Below are positions 1 through 7,605 of a stretch of 40,727 nucleotides of DNA, in pieces; the stretch's first letter is position 1, and every line of letters starts with the position of its first letter. The notes beneath the pieces were generated by a model. The model was not told the origin of the DNA and did not search any database. It worked only from the letters and a program-made list of their open reading frames with translations. Where the stretch lies: contig PKUA01000081.1 in the NCBI GenBank assembly GCA_002868905.1, forward strand, positions 1 to 40,727, in the 5' to 3' direction. This stretch comes from Desulfuromonas sp. (lineage in GTDB: Bacteria > Desulfobacterota > Desulfuromonadia > Desulfuromonadales > Geothermobacteraceae). The translations under genes and the position numbers were made by a program.

Positions 1-920
1 AATTCGATCACCGGCTGACCGTTTGGATAGACGATGTCACCGAAGGTAATGGGATCCGCGTTCGTCAGGTAGTCGAGATCCATCATCCAGTCTTTTTGCA
101 ACGGGTTTTGGTTGGAGGCCCCGGTCGAGAAGACGAAGGCGACCGGCGAATTGGGGTAGACCACCTGGTTCCCCTGCCCGTCGTTGAAGGCAGTCATCGG
201 AATCTGGAACTCGATCACCCAGTCACCCGAGGTATCGGTTGGATCGAGGGTGCTGACCGCCATGGCCCGGGTGTGGGACTCACCGGCATCGGCACAGGTC
301 GCATCCGGGTTTGCAGCGGAATTGGCGGAGAAGGCGTCGATGCGAGCCGCGTCCGGATCAGAGATGTCCTGCCGGTTGCTGTTGTCGTAAAGGATATTGA
401 GCCGATCCGTTGTACTGCTGCCGCTTTGTTGGTACGAACCCTCGAGGTCGATCCAATACTCCTTGTAACCGTCCGCGTCGACATCCAGCAGGATGTTCCA
501 GTGGTAGGAATCGAAGGCCCCTTTGAAGGTCGGGTCGCCGCGCAAGCGCATGCGGAAAAACAGGACATCGTCCTCCATGGTGGAGGGGTCGTCCGGGTCG
601 TAGGTGGTCCCGCCGTTGTAGTATCCGAAAAACGGGGTCGTCTCGGGACCGGGGTTGGTCGCGTCGACGCCGGAGGCAAGATCTGTTGCCGCAGGTGGGA
701 CATTAGCGTTGCCGTGAGTGTCATCCCCACCAGTCCCGTCGCTCTCCGTATCCTTGATCGGGGTCCCCTTGTAGGTATAAGCGGCAATAAAACCGGGGTT
801 ATTGGCGAAGGAGTCCCAACTGATGGCGCAATCAGTGAAGGCGGCTAAGCCAGATCCTGGCAAGACCAGGCAGGTCAGGAGCAGAATGAGAACCGATGAT
901 TTCATGTGCCGTCGTATCAT
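1..920 (-). CDS. Secreted protein, C-terminus beyond window edge
   Basis: The frame is open from an ATG at 920 to the left edge (306 codons, then two bases), so the C-terminus is missing. I chose 920 because a GGGG stretch lies just upstream; a second in-frame ATG is at 905. The N-terminus has two arginines and then a hydrophobic stretch ending in LPGSGLAA, a plausible Sec signal peptide. The mature part is rich in Asp, Gly, Ser and Thr. It has a segment with spaced acidic residues (LLDVDADGYKEYWIDLEG) like the beta-sandwich edge of CBM9/DOMON-like extracellular proteins; that likeness is from memory and weak. It follows a GEMM-I riboswitch and terminator, so expression is probably set by a cyclic dinucleotide. 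The function is not recognised; a surface or extracellular role is inferred. Confidence 0.75.
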   Translation of the reverse strand, partial: MIRRHMKSSVLILLLTCLVLPGSGLAAFTDCAISWDSFANNPGFIAAYTYKGTPIKDTESDGTGGDDTHGNANVPPAATDLASGVDATNPGPETTPFFGYYNGGTTYDPDDPSTMEDDVLFFRMRLRGDPTFKGAFDSYHWNILLDVDADGYKEYWIDLEGSYQQSGSSTTDRLNILYDNSNRQDISDPDAARIDAFSANSAANPDATCADAGESHTRAMAVSTLDPTDTSGDWVIEFQIPMTAFNDGQGNQVVYPNSPVAFVFSTGASNQNPLQKDWMMDLDYLTNADPITFGDIVYPNGQPVIE

Positions 921-960
921 GCCAACCCCAAAAAAACTCTCGACGCTCCCTTTCTCAAAC

Positions 961-994
961 GAAAAACACCCCTCTTCATTCCAAAGATGGGTGT
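961..994 (-). terminator. Riboswitch-linked intrinsic terminator
   Basis: On the minus strand, ACACCC and GGGGTGT arms with an inner TCTT/AAGA pairing form a hairpin at 966-994, followed by a run of T (965-961). It lies between the GEMM-I aptamer and the start of the secreted-protein gene, where a riboswitch expression platform is expected. Confidence 0.8.
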
Positions 995-1033
995 CAACAT
1001 TCCCCGAACGTAAATATCGGAGGACATCGTCAA

Positions 1034-1120
1034 CCCTCTCTTCGAAGGCCCGGTTGCCTGCGGGAGGTCCGTTGCTCTGCGTCAGTGAATTACTTCACCT
1101 TTGCTCTTGTCGGAGAGACT
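1034..1120 (-). ncRNA. GEMM-I riboswitch, A20 (cGAMP-type) variant
   Basis: Read on the minus strand, the hallmark segments occur in order: AGAGCAAAGG, a short stem closed by a GTAA tetraloop (GTGAA/TTCAC), GACGCAGAGC, a P3 helix region with CAACCGGGCC, and TTCGAAG closing the outer helix (CTCTC/GAGAG). The base aligned with G20 of the Vibrio Vc2 aptamer is A (AAGAGCAAA instead of AGGGCAAA). In Geobacter-type GEMM-Ib riboswitches this change goes with preference for cyclic AMP-GMP over cyclic di-GMP. A TATGTC -10-like element lies directly upstream, without a convincing -35. The second copy at 29325-29414 is very similar. Confidence 0.85.
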
Positions 1121-1506
1121 TGACATAGCGGTACCAAACCAAACAAAATCCCAATCTGCCTCTCTTGACCTCCTAATCAAAAGCCTGGAACACGCAAACT
1201 TTTGTACCACAATTTCAGCACTTAGCCCATTCAGGACACAATGAGTCATATTTACACAAAGAACATGCAAAAAGCAACCCAAAATAATTCACTTATGTAA
1301 AATTAGCGAATTCCTGCGGATACTACCTCAAAATATTGCCGAAAATGACACGGGACACTTACTCATACCACAAAATATAATGGCTTTTTGGCGGAAACCA
1401 GTTGAAAATATTGCGAATTAACGTATCAAAGATGGGATTCAAAAAATCTTCAGGTATTTGTCAAAACGAAAATTCAGAAACAGGAACCAACCAACGATCA
1501 GTTTTT
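1121..1506. other. AT-rich intergenic stretch
   Basis: This stretch lies between the cbiO stop and the riboswitch. It is clearly more AT-rich than its surroundings and must hold the promoter for the riboswitch transcript. A direct repeat AAAATATTGC occurs at 1330-1339 and 1405-1414. No ORF here looks like a gene, and no clear terminator for the cbi operon was seen. Confidence 0.5.
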
Positions 1507-2343
1507 TCAGCTGCAGCCCGATATCGCTCGCAACAACTCAGCAAGAGACCGTGGCATTTCATCTGAGCTGACGCGACCATCCAGGCTTTCCCATACCTGG
1601 ACTACCCACGGCACGCTCAGTCCGAGACGTGGCAGCTCTTCATTCATCTCAGCGAGCAGGCTCACCGATCCTGAACGGACCAACTCACCCCGATCCAGGA
1701 TACGCACATGATCGGCCCAGGCATAAGCGAAATCGAGGTCGTGGGTCGCGGAAATCAGCGTCACCCCCCGTTCCCGTAACCGCTCCAACAGCCCAAGGAG
1801 CTCCTCGGCCATGGCAGGGTCGAGCCCCGCAGTCGGCTCGTCGAGAATCAGGACCTCCGGCTCCATGGCCAGAACCCCGGCCAGGCAGACCCGCTTCTTC
1901 TGTCCGAAACTGAGAGCATGCACCGGACGGTCGATAGAGTCCCTCATCCCGACCTCTTCCAGGGCGGTTTCGACCCTGTGCAGAACGTCTCTCCGGCTGA
2001 GACCGAGGTTGATCGGCCCGAAAGAGACGTCCTCCCGGACCGAGGCGGAAACCAGCTGGCTGTCCGGGTTCTGAAACAGCAGGCCAATCCTTTTTCGCGC
2101 CTCGCGCAACGCTTTCCGACTTGTCCCGAGCGGTTCACCGTCCAACCAGACGCGGCCACTCTCCGGCAGGAACAGGCCGTTGCAGAGAGAAAACAGGGTC
2201 GACTTGCCGGCGCCGTTACGTCCCAACACAACGGTCTTCTCACCCTTGGGAAAGTCGAGGGAGAGATGGCGCAACACCGGCTCGCCGCCGGGATAGCGGA
2301 AGAAGACATTTTCCAGGCGCAGAATAGCCGGTGGCGGGGTCAT
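1507..2343 (-). CDS. cbiO: Cobalt ECF transporter ATPase CbiO
   Basis: ATP-binding subunit of the energy-coupling-factor cobalt importer CbiMNQO, acting on the cytoplasmic face of the inner membrane. The 278-residue protein has a Walker A (GRNGAGKST), a Q-loop (LLFQNPDSQL), an LSFGQKKR signature, a Walker B (VLILDEPTAGLDP) and a switch histidine (SATHDLD), in the usual order for an ECF A-component. The ATG at 2343 overlaps the cbiQ stop in an ATGA; an in-frame ATG at 2349 is the alternative. The open frame extends further upstream, but that part lies inside cbiQ. The C-terminal 60 residues after the core are less conserved. It is the last gene of the operon. Confidence 0.95.
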   Translation of the reverse strand: MTPPPAILRLENVFFRYPGGEPVLRHLSLDFPKGEKTVVLGRNGAGKSTLFSLCNGLFLPESGRVWLDGEPLGTSRKALREARKRIGLLFQNPDSQLVSASVREDVSFGPINLGLSRRDVLHRVETALEEVGMRDSIDRPVHALSFGQKKRVCLAGVLAMEPEVLILDEPTAGLDPAMAEELLGLLERLRERGVTLISATHDLDFAYAWADHVRILDRGELVRSGSVSLLAEMNEELPRLGLSVPWVVQVWESLDGRVSSDEMPRSLAELLRAISGCS

Positions 2344-3092
2344 GGCCATGCAGGCGCGATGAGAGCGAGCACGATCAGCGACAGGCCGGCCCCTCCCCCG
2401 GCGGCAAGCGCCCACAGGGAGAACGTGAACTCGGGTGAAAGGACACGGATATCATCCCGATAGCCACGAGACTGCAAGGCGAGGTGGAGCTGCCGGGATT
2501 GTTGGAAGGTCTGCCGCAGCAAAGCCGCGCCAAGCAGGCCGAAGGATCGCAATCCACCGAACCAGGAAAGGTAACCGAGCCGCGCTTCCTGAGCCTGCCG
2601 GATCCGGGCTGCGGTATCCAGCAGGAGAAAAATCTGCCGATACGCCAACAGCATCAGCTCAAGCAACAACGCCGGAAAACCGCAGCGACGCAACAATGTA
2701 AGGATATCGGTCATCGGGGTTGTGAGGGCGAGAAACAGCAGGGAACAGACCGCCCCGAATGAACGTGACACGAGCAGAGCCGCTACCGGGACGTTGCCGG
2801 TGGCCAGGCGGATTTCCCGAATGTCGAAACCGTTTGCGGGCAGGTCGATCAGGATCGCAAGAGAGCCGAACAGCAGGAAACCGAGCGGCACCAGCAGCAG
2901 ACGCCAATACGTTCGCCAGGGGATGCGAGCGCCGACAACGGTCAGCAGACCCATGAAAAAAGCGGCCAGGAGCGGCACCATGACGGAACGGGACAACAGG
3001 CACGCCAGCAGGCAGAGGATGGCGATCCCCGCTTTCTCAGCCGGATGACGGCGGCGCCAACGGTTGAGATAGGCGAAGCGATCGATCTGCAT
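2340..3092 (-). CDS. cbiQ: Cobalt ECF transporter transmembrane subunit CbiQ
   Basis: Integral T-component coupling ATP hydrolysis by CbiO to the CbiM/CbiN substrate module. The 250-residue protein has several hydrophobic segments. In its C-terminal half are the conserved cytoplasmic coupling helices with alanine/arginine motifs (QEARLGY, LALQSRGYR) that contact the ATPase. It starts two bases after the cbiN stop and overlaps cbiO by four, so the four genes are probably translated as a unit. Confidence 0.95.
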   Translation of the reverse strand: MQIDRFAYLNRWRRRHPAEKAGIAILCLLACLLSRSVMVPLLAAFFMGLLTVVGARIPWRTYWRLLLVPLGFLLFGSLAILIDLPANGFDIREIRLATGNVPVAALLVSRSFGAVCSLLFLALTTPMTDILTLLRRCGFPALLLELMLLAYRQIFLLLDTAARIRQAQEARLGYLSWFGGLRSFGLLGAALLRQTFQQSRQLHLALQSRGYRDDIRVLSPEFTFSLWALAAGGGAGLSLIVLALIAPAWP

Positions 3093-3094
3093 TT

Positions 3095-3388
3095 TTACTC
3101 GTTTCCGCCGGAACGGCGAGATCGATGCAGACAGTAGAAAAGGGCCGCCGTTCCGAGTCCCCCCTGCAACAGGAACAACAGCCCTTCCATTTCGCCTTCG
3201 GGGACAGGCAGAATGTTTCCGATCCAGGGTCGGTAATCGGACGCCAACTGGCCGATAGCGTCGGTGGCCTGGCTATCGGTACCGACAAATTGGAGCCCGG
3301 CATCGGACAGGAGATGCAGCAGCTGCGGAATCGCCAGCAACAACAGAAAGAGGCCGAGCAGGGACCAGGTACGGACTCGTGGACTCAT
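3095..3388 (-). CDS. cbiN: Cobalt transport protein CbiN
   Basis: Small auxiliary membrane subunit (97 residues) that works with CbiM in cobalt capture. It has two transmembrane segments, one at each end, around an extracytoplasmic loop with the family pattern GTDSQATDAIG, YRPW and EGEMEGLLFLLQGGLG. The ATG at 3388 overlaps the cbiM stop (ATGA). Its length is normal for the family. Confidence 0.95.
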   Translation of the reverse strand: MSPRVRTWSLLGLFLLLLAIPQLLHLLSDAGLQFVGTDSQATDAIGQLASDYRPWIGNILPVPEGEMEGLLFLLQGGLGTAALFYCLHRSRRSGGNE

Positions 3389-4065
3389 GACGCCACCTCC
3401 CCGGACTTGAGCGACCGCCCCGGTTTCGTCAAATCCCCCAACGAGTGTTTCGCCAGGGCGCGGAAGACCAACACGGCGACAATCCCTTCACCGACGGCAA
3501 GCGGCAGCTGGGTCAGGGAAAAGACCCCGAGAAACTTCACCAGGGCCGCGAGGAAGCCTCCCTGGGGTTCAGGAAAGGCAAGGGCAAGCTGGCAGGCAGT
3601 CACAAGATAGGTGGCAAGGTCGGCCACGGCAACCGCCAGAAACAGCGATAACCCACCCGGGAGACACAGCATCCGCCCAAGCCGAAACAGGGCATAGCCG
3701 GCAAGGGGACCGGCCACCCCGAGAGAAATCACGTTGGCACCGAGGGTGGTCAATCCGCCATGGGCCAGCAAAAGGGCCTGGAACAACAGGACCATGAAAG
3801 CGATGGGGGCCATGGCGAGCGGCCCGAACAACACCGCGCCGAAACCGGTGCCGGTCGGGTGGGAGCTGCTGCCGGTCACCGAAGGGAGCTTGAGCGCGGT
3901 GAGCACGAAAGTAAACGCGGTCGCCAATCCGAGCAGCAGTTTTGCTTCAGGGTCGCGGCGGACGCTTTTCCGGATTGAATTCAAGCCGACCGCAACGCAA
4001 GGGACGGCGGCCACGCTCCAGGCGAGGGCATGCTCCACCGGCAGAAATCCTTCCATGATATGCAC
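3385..4065 (-). CDS. cbiM: Cobalt transport protein CbiM (S-component)
   Basis: Substrate-binding membrane subunit of the cobalt importer. I place the start at a GTG at 4065 because translation from there gives M-H-I-M-E-G-F-L-P, and the N-terminal His-2 of this motif is a known metal ligand in CbiM/NikM. A GGAGA Shine-Dalgarno lies ten bases upstream. The frame extends to about 4221, but that part lies in the riboswitch leader. The 226-residue protein has six or seven hydrophobic segments and the conserved SSHPTGTGFG loop, which also carries metal-site histidine. The gene is first in the operon and under tandem cobalamin riboswitches, as expected for B12-repressed cobalt uptake. Confidence 0.95.
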   Translation of the reverse strand: MHIMEGFLPVEHALAWSVAAVPCVAVGLNSIRKSVRRDPEAKLLLGLATAFTFVLTALKLPSVTGSSSHPTGTGFGAVLFGPLAMAPIAFMVLLFQALLLAHGGLTTLGANVISLGVAGPLAGYALFRLGRMLCLPGGLSLFLAVAVADLATYLVTACQLALAFPEPQGGFLAALVKFLGVFSLTQLPLAVGEGIVAVLVFRALAKHSLGDLTKPGRSLKSGEVAS

Positions 4066-4106
4066 GCTGCTTGGTCTCCTTCTTCCGTGGCCTGAATGCA
4101 GCACCA

Positions 4107-4143
4107 ATAAAAAGTCCCCGGCCGCAACATCGGTCGGGGACTT
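4107..4143 (-). terminator. Terminator of cbiM-proximal cobalamin riboswitch
   Basis: Minus-strand stem AAGTCCCCG/CGGGGACTT (4135-4143 with 4112-4120) followed by TTTTTATT. It sits between the proximal cobalamin aptamer and the cbiM Shine-Dalgarno, so it is the likely expression platform. Confidence 0.85.
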
Positions 4144-4194
4144 GACACGCCAAGCCCTCCAACCCCCTTTGCCATCAGCGGTCGGCTCAATTTC

Positions 4195-4350
4195 AGGCAG
4201 GCTTTCTGACTCCGGGATCACACCTCATCCTCCCCTTCCCCCAGGGCTTGATGACCCTGAAGTGGGTGCGCGCTTGGCGCTCGAGGATTCAGTCCCCCGT
4301 CACAGCGGCGGGTCCGTGGGAGAATTTCACTCCCTTTCCTGCACCTGAAA
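4195..4350 (-). ncRNA. Cobalamin riboswitch, cbiM-proximal copy
   Basis: On the minus strand the conserved blocks appear in order: GGGAGTGAAATTCTCC, CACGGACCCGCCGCTGTGA, then GAGTCAGAAAGCCTGCC near the 3' end. These match the cobalamin (B12) aptamer. A terminator hairpin follows at 4112-4143. It is the second of two B12 aptamers on the same leader, upstream of cbiMNQO. Confidence 0.93.
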
Positions 4351-4353
4351 CTG

Positions 4354-4392
4354 AAAAAGCCCGCATCGCCATTCTCAGGCAACGCGGGCTTT
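4354..4392 (-). terminator. Terminator of distal cobalamin riboswitch
   Basis: Minus-strand stem AAAGCCCGC/GCGGGCTTT (4384-4392 with 4356-4364) followed by TTTTTC. It separates the two B12 aptamers, so each aptamer appears to have its own terminator. Confidence 0.85.
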
Positions 4393-4455
4393 CCGTATTT
4401 AATAAGCCCGAGGACTCGACCTCCCGAAAACCCGGGGAGTTACTCGAATCATATC

Positions 4456-4612
4456 CGCAACGGCAGGTCTTCTGGCTCACACCTTAATCTCGGGATCGCC
4501 TTCCCGGCAATAGCCAGTGGCATCAGATCCCTCGTCGGCGTTTACAGCGGCGGGTCCGCGGGGGAGTTGCACCCCTCTTCCCTTTTCAGCCCAAACGGGC
4601 GCCAGCGGTCTT
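4456..4612 (-). ncRNA. Cobalamin riboswitch, promoter-proximal copy
   Basis: Minus-strand blocks GGGTGCAACTCCCCCGCGG, ACCCGCCGCTGTAA, GATGCCACTGGC and GAGCCAGAAGACCTGCC are textbook cobalamin aptamer elements. It is the first aptamer on the cbi transcript, about 20 bases after the predicted promoter. A terminator and a second aptamer follow. Confidence 0.95.
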
Positions 4613-4628
4613 TAATTCTATGCAAAAC

Positions 4629-4657
4629 ATCAGAGCAGAAAGGGGGAAACCTGTCAA
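4629..4657 (-). promoter_or_regulatory. Sigma-70 promoter of the cbi leader
   Basis: On the minus strand a TTGACA (4652-4657) is followed after 17 bases by TCTGAT (4629-4634). The predicted start is a few bases before the first cobalamin aptamer. Confidence 0.6.
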
Positions 4658-4659
4658 CC

Positions 4660-5075
4660 TGAATTCGACAACACTGCAACGATATCATGGCATCAAAATA
4701 TCAAAAAGCGGTGTCTACCATGTCCTTCTACGAATCAAACAGAATAGACTTCCAGAAAACATCAAAAACGCGATCCAGAACAAGAATGAACTGCCCCGCA
4801 GCAAGCTACGGGGTATCGAAAACCTTTGCTTTCACCCGCGAGTATAACTCGACACTTTCAGAAACATTCTCATCGAAGCAAGCTTCGGGGAATTAGACCC
4901 CCATGAGATTCAAAAGTTATGAGAAAAAGGGTCCAGGCCACCATATCCAAGTAGACGTTAAGTTCTTGGTCTTTAAGGATGAGAAGAGGGGAAAGATAAA
5001 GATGTATCACCTCGATGGACAAACACGACCAACAAAAAAGGCTGCTCATCGAGCGTCCCAATATAATACGAATAA
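4660..5075. other. AT-rich gene-free stretch with paired palindromes
   Basis: No ORF here has recognisable features. Two short palindromes of related design lie 60 bases apart: CCCCGCAGC-AA-GCTACGGGG at 4794-4813 and CGAAGC-AA-GCTTCGGGG at 4874-4890. Both keep a GC-AA-GC core and GGGG at one end, like REP-type intergenic elements. Base composition is more AT-rich than the neighbouring operons. Confidence 0.5.
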
Positions 5076-6089
5076 TCAGCAGATACGCGGCAGCTGCTCC
5101 CCAGCTAACATCTCGATGGCCCGGCGACCGCCGATGGCGGTCCGCATGTAAAGTTTGCCGGCCTCTTCACCTGTCACCTCACCGATAATCGCCGCAGCGG
5201 CCCCGGCGGGATGGCCCTGCATCACTTGAAGCGCCTGACCCGCCACCTCGGGCGCGACGATGGCGAGCAACTTCCCCTCGTTGGCAACGAACATCGGGTC
5301 AAGTCCAAGAATGTTGCAGGCGCCACGCACTGTCGGCAGGACAGGAATCGCCGCTTCCTCCAGGCTGATATCGACCGCCGACTGCTGGACGATCTCCTTC
5401 AGGGTCGTCGCCACCCCGCCACGGGTCGGGTCGCGCAGGGCATGCACCGAATCACCGAGCGCATCGAGCAGGGCTGCGATCAGGCCATTTAACGGGGCGC
5501 TGTCGCTCTGGATATCGCTGCTCAACTCGAGGCCTTCCCGGCTGGCGAGAACCGCCATGCCGTGATCGCCGATCGTGCCATTGAGCAGGACCTTGTCCCC
5601 GACCCGGGCTCCGCTGCCGGAGATTTCATACGCCCGTTCGACCACGCCGATCCCGGCGGTGTTGATGAAGATCTTGTCGGCTTTTCCGCGCGGGACAACT
5701 TTGGTATCCCCGGTCACAATCTGTACGCCGGCCGCATCAGCGGCACGGTTCATCGACTGCAGGATCCGTTGCAGGTCGGCCACCGGCAAACCCTCTTCCA
5801 GGATCAAACCGACACTGATGGCAACCGGGCGCGCGCCGCTCATGGCGAGGTCGTTGACCGTCCCGTTAATGGCAAGATCGCCGATGTCCCCGCCCGGAAA
5901 GAAAATCGGATCGACCACGTAGGAATCGGTGGTGAACGCCAGGCGCGCGCCACCGACCGACAACAGGGCGGCATCGTTCTGTTCTTGCGGCGTGACACCG
6001 GAGAGAGTCGGGATAATCAGGTCATCGAGCAACTGGTGGCTCAAGCGCCCACCGCTGCCGTGCCCGAGGAGAATAACATCGGATTTCAT
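5076..6089 (-). CDS. hypE: Hydrogenase maturation carbamoyl dehydratase HypE
   Basis: HypE dehydrates a carbamoyl group carried on its C-terminal cysteine to a thiocyanate, giving the cyanide ligands of the [NiFe]-hydrogenase iron. The 337-residue protein has the PurM-like ATP-binding fold: an N-terminal GHGSGG loop, the NDAALLS segment, a central GDTKVV motif, and a C-terminus ending PRIC with the required terminal Cys. It is the last gene of the hyp operon. A 186-base gap with three palindromic repeats separates it from hypD. Confidence 0.97.
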   Translation of the reverse strand: MKSDVILLGHGSGGRLSHQLLDDLIIPTLSGVTPQEQNDAALLSVGGARLAFTTDSYVVDPIFFPGGDIGDLAINGTVNDLAMSGARPVAISVGLILEEGLPVADLQRILQSMNRAADAAGVQIVTGDTKVVPRGKADKIFINTAGIGVVERAYEISGSGARVGDKVLLNGTIGDHGMAVLASREGLELSSDIQSDSAPLNGLIAALLDALGDSVHALRDPTRGGVATTLKEIVQQSAVDISLEEAAIPVLPTVRGACNILGLDPMFVANEGKLLAIVAPEVAGQALQVMQGHPAGAAAAIIGEVTGEEAGKLYMRTAIGGRRAIEMLAGEQLPRIC

Positions 6090-6128
6090 GTGAACATACC
6101 TAACCCCCGTTACAGGCTGGGATTACCT

Positions 6129-6155
6129 TGTAGAGACGCCTTGGTAAGGCGTCTC
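6129..6155. repeat. GTAGAGACG-type palindromic repeat, copy 1
   Basis: GAGACGCCTT and AAGGCGTCTC arms around a GGT loop, in the hypD-hypE gap. The outer GAGACG/CGTCTC is shared with copies near 13.4 and 21.1 kb, while the inner stem bases differ but still pair. Confidence 0.75.
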
Positions 6156-6184
6156 ATATAGAATCAGAACAAGTTTTCACACTT

Positions 6185-6212
6185 GGAGACGCCCCACCGG
6201 GGTGTCTCTACA
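6185..6212. repeat. GTAGAGACG-type palindromic repeat, copy 2
   Basis: GAGACGCCCC and GGGGTGTCTC arms around ACC, followed by TAC. It is about 30 bases from copy 1 with its flanking TAC in the opposite orientation. Confidence 0.75.
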
Positions 6213-6237
6213 TTAAATCATGGCGATACGTTAACCC

Positions 6238-6265
6238 GTGAGACGTCCCGACGGGAGGTCTCTAC
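6238..6265. repeat. GTAGAGACG-type palindromic repeat, copy 3
   Basis: GAGACGTCCC and GGGAGGTCTCTAC arms around GAC, just after the hypD stop (6276 side). It is less perfect than the other copies. Confidence 0.65.
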
Positions 6266-6275
6266 CTTGGAATCA

Positions 6276-7367
6276 TTACCCGCCGTACTTATACTCGGCG
6301 GCGCAGGTTCCTTCGCTCGAGACCATGCAGGCGCCGACCGGGTCCTCGGGGGTGCAGACGGTTCGGAACAGGGGACAGTCCCCCGGGCGGACCTTGCCCT
6401 TGAGAATCTCGCCACAGAGGCACCCCTGGTGCTCGATCGGCTCCTCGACCTCGACCTCGATCGCCCTGGCGGCGTCGAAACCGGCAAATTCGCTCCGAAT
6501 CGACAACCCGCTGCCGGGAATCACGCCGATCCCGCGCCAACGGGCATCGGCCGGCTCGAACACGGTGTAGAGCAGCTCGCGCGCCTTCGGGTTCCCTTGC
6601 GGCTTGACCACCCGGCTGTACTCGTTCTCCACCTCGGCCCGCCCTTCGACCACCTGGGTGGCGAGCATTTGAATCCCCTTGAGCATATCGAGCGGTTCGA
6701 AGCCGGTGACGACGCAAGGGACCCGACACTGCTCCACCACCGGTCGGTAGGCGTCCGAACCGATAATCGCCGAGACATGGGCCGGGCAGATGTAGCCATC
6801 CACCTGCAGCTCCGGGTCGGCGGTCAGGGCCGCCATCGGCGCAGGCATGGTCTTGTGAGAAGCGAGCACGAAAAAGTTATCGAGACCCTGCTTTTGGGCC
6901 TGCACCACGGCTCCGGCAATGGTCGGGGTGGTGGTTTCGAACCCGACGCCGAGAAAGACCACCTTGCGCCCGGGATTGCGGGCGGCGACCGCCACCGCGT
7001 CGAGAGGGGAATAGACGATGCGGACATCGGCCCCGAGGGCCTGCTCCCGCATCAAGCTGCTGCTCGAACCGGGAACCCGAACCATGTCGCCAAACGTGGT
7101 GATGATGACGGCCGGCAACCGGGCCAGGGCGACCGCGTGATCGACGTAATCGACCGGCGTGACGCAGACCGGGCAGCCGGGCCCGGAAATCAGGCGGATC
7201 TGCGGCGGCAGCAGGGTCCGGATGCCGTGCTGGTAGATCGCCATGGTGTGCGTACCGCAGACCTCCATCAGGGTGATGCGCCCCTGGTAGTCCGCCACGG
7301 TCCGTGCGATGGCCTCCAGGGCTCCTGCCGCAAGCTGCGGGTCACGAAACGCGCTGGTGAGGTTCAT
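6276..7367 (-). CDS. hypD: Hydrogenase maturation Fe-S protein HypD
   Basis: HypD is the scaffold on which the Fe(CN)2CO group is assembled together with HypC, before transfer to hydrogenase. The 363-residue protein shows the conserved MEVCGTHTMA and GPGCPVCVT motifs, GVGFETTTPT, and a C-terminal cysteine cluster (CLCG, GDCPLF, TVC) for the [4Fe-4S] centre. Its ATG at 7367 overlaps the hypC stop (ATGA), so the two partner proteins are translationally coupled. The length is normal. Confidence 0.97.
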   Translation of the reverse strand: MNLTSAFRDPQLAAGALEAIARTVADYQGRITLMEVCGTHTMAIYQHGIRTLLPPQIRLISGPGCPVCVTPVDYVDHAVALARLPAVIITTFGDMVRVPGSSSSLMREQALGADVRIVYSPLDAVAVAARNPGRKVVFLGVGFETTTPTIAGAVVQAQKQGLDNFFVLASHKTMPAPMAALTADPELQVDGYICPAHVSAIIGSDAYRPVVEQCRVPCVVTGFEPLDMLKGIQMLATQVVEGRAEVENEYSRVVKPQGNPKARELLYTVFEPADARWRGIGVIPGSGLSIRSEFAGFDAARAIEVEVEEPIEHQGCLCGEILKGKVRPGDCPLFRTVCTPEDPVGACMVSSEGTCAAEYKYGG

Positions 7368-7594
7368 TCCGGCGCCAGCCCCAGATCGAGGGCCTCGCGC
7401 AACGCCTGCAGGGTCAGCTCCGCCTCTTCGGGATCGATCTTCTCGATGGCGAAACCGGCGTGGATCAGGACGAAGTCACCGACCTTCACGTCTTCAACCA
7501 TCATCAGGCTCGCTTCGCGTTGCACACCGTCGATCTCGCAAACCGCCATCTCATGTTCGATGCTCTTTACCAGCATCGGTACGCCAAGACACAT
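7364..7594 (-). CDS. hypC: Hydrogenase maturation chaperone HypC
   Basis: A 76-residue chaperone that binds the hydrogenase large-subunit precursor and HypD. The start at 7594 gives MCLGVPM, where Cys-2 is the essential iron-binding residue exposed after Met removal. The open frame extends upstream, but that part overlaps the hypB end. It also has the family's DVKVGDFVLIHAGFA segment, a small beta-barrel. Confidence 0.97.
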   Translation of the reverse strand: MCLGVPMLVKSIEHEMAVCEIDGVQREASLMMVEDVKVGDFVLIHAGFAIEKIDPEEAELTLQALREALDLGLAPE

Positions 7595-7605
7595 TGTCGC
7601 CTCCC

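Noticed and set aside
1082-1282. 66-codon minus-strand ORF
   Set aside because: It runs through the GEMM-I aptamer and has no ribosome-binding site or family likeness.
4870-5061. 63-codon minus-strand ORF in the AT-rich patch
   Set aside because: Hydrophobic composition but no clear start signals, no motif, and it includes one of the palindromes.
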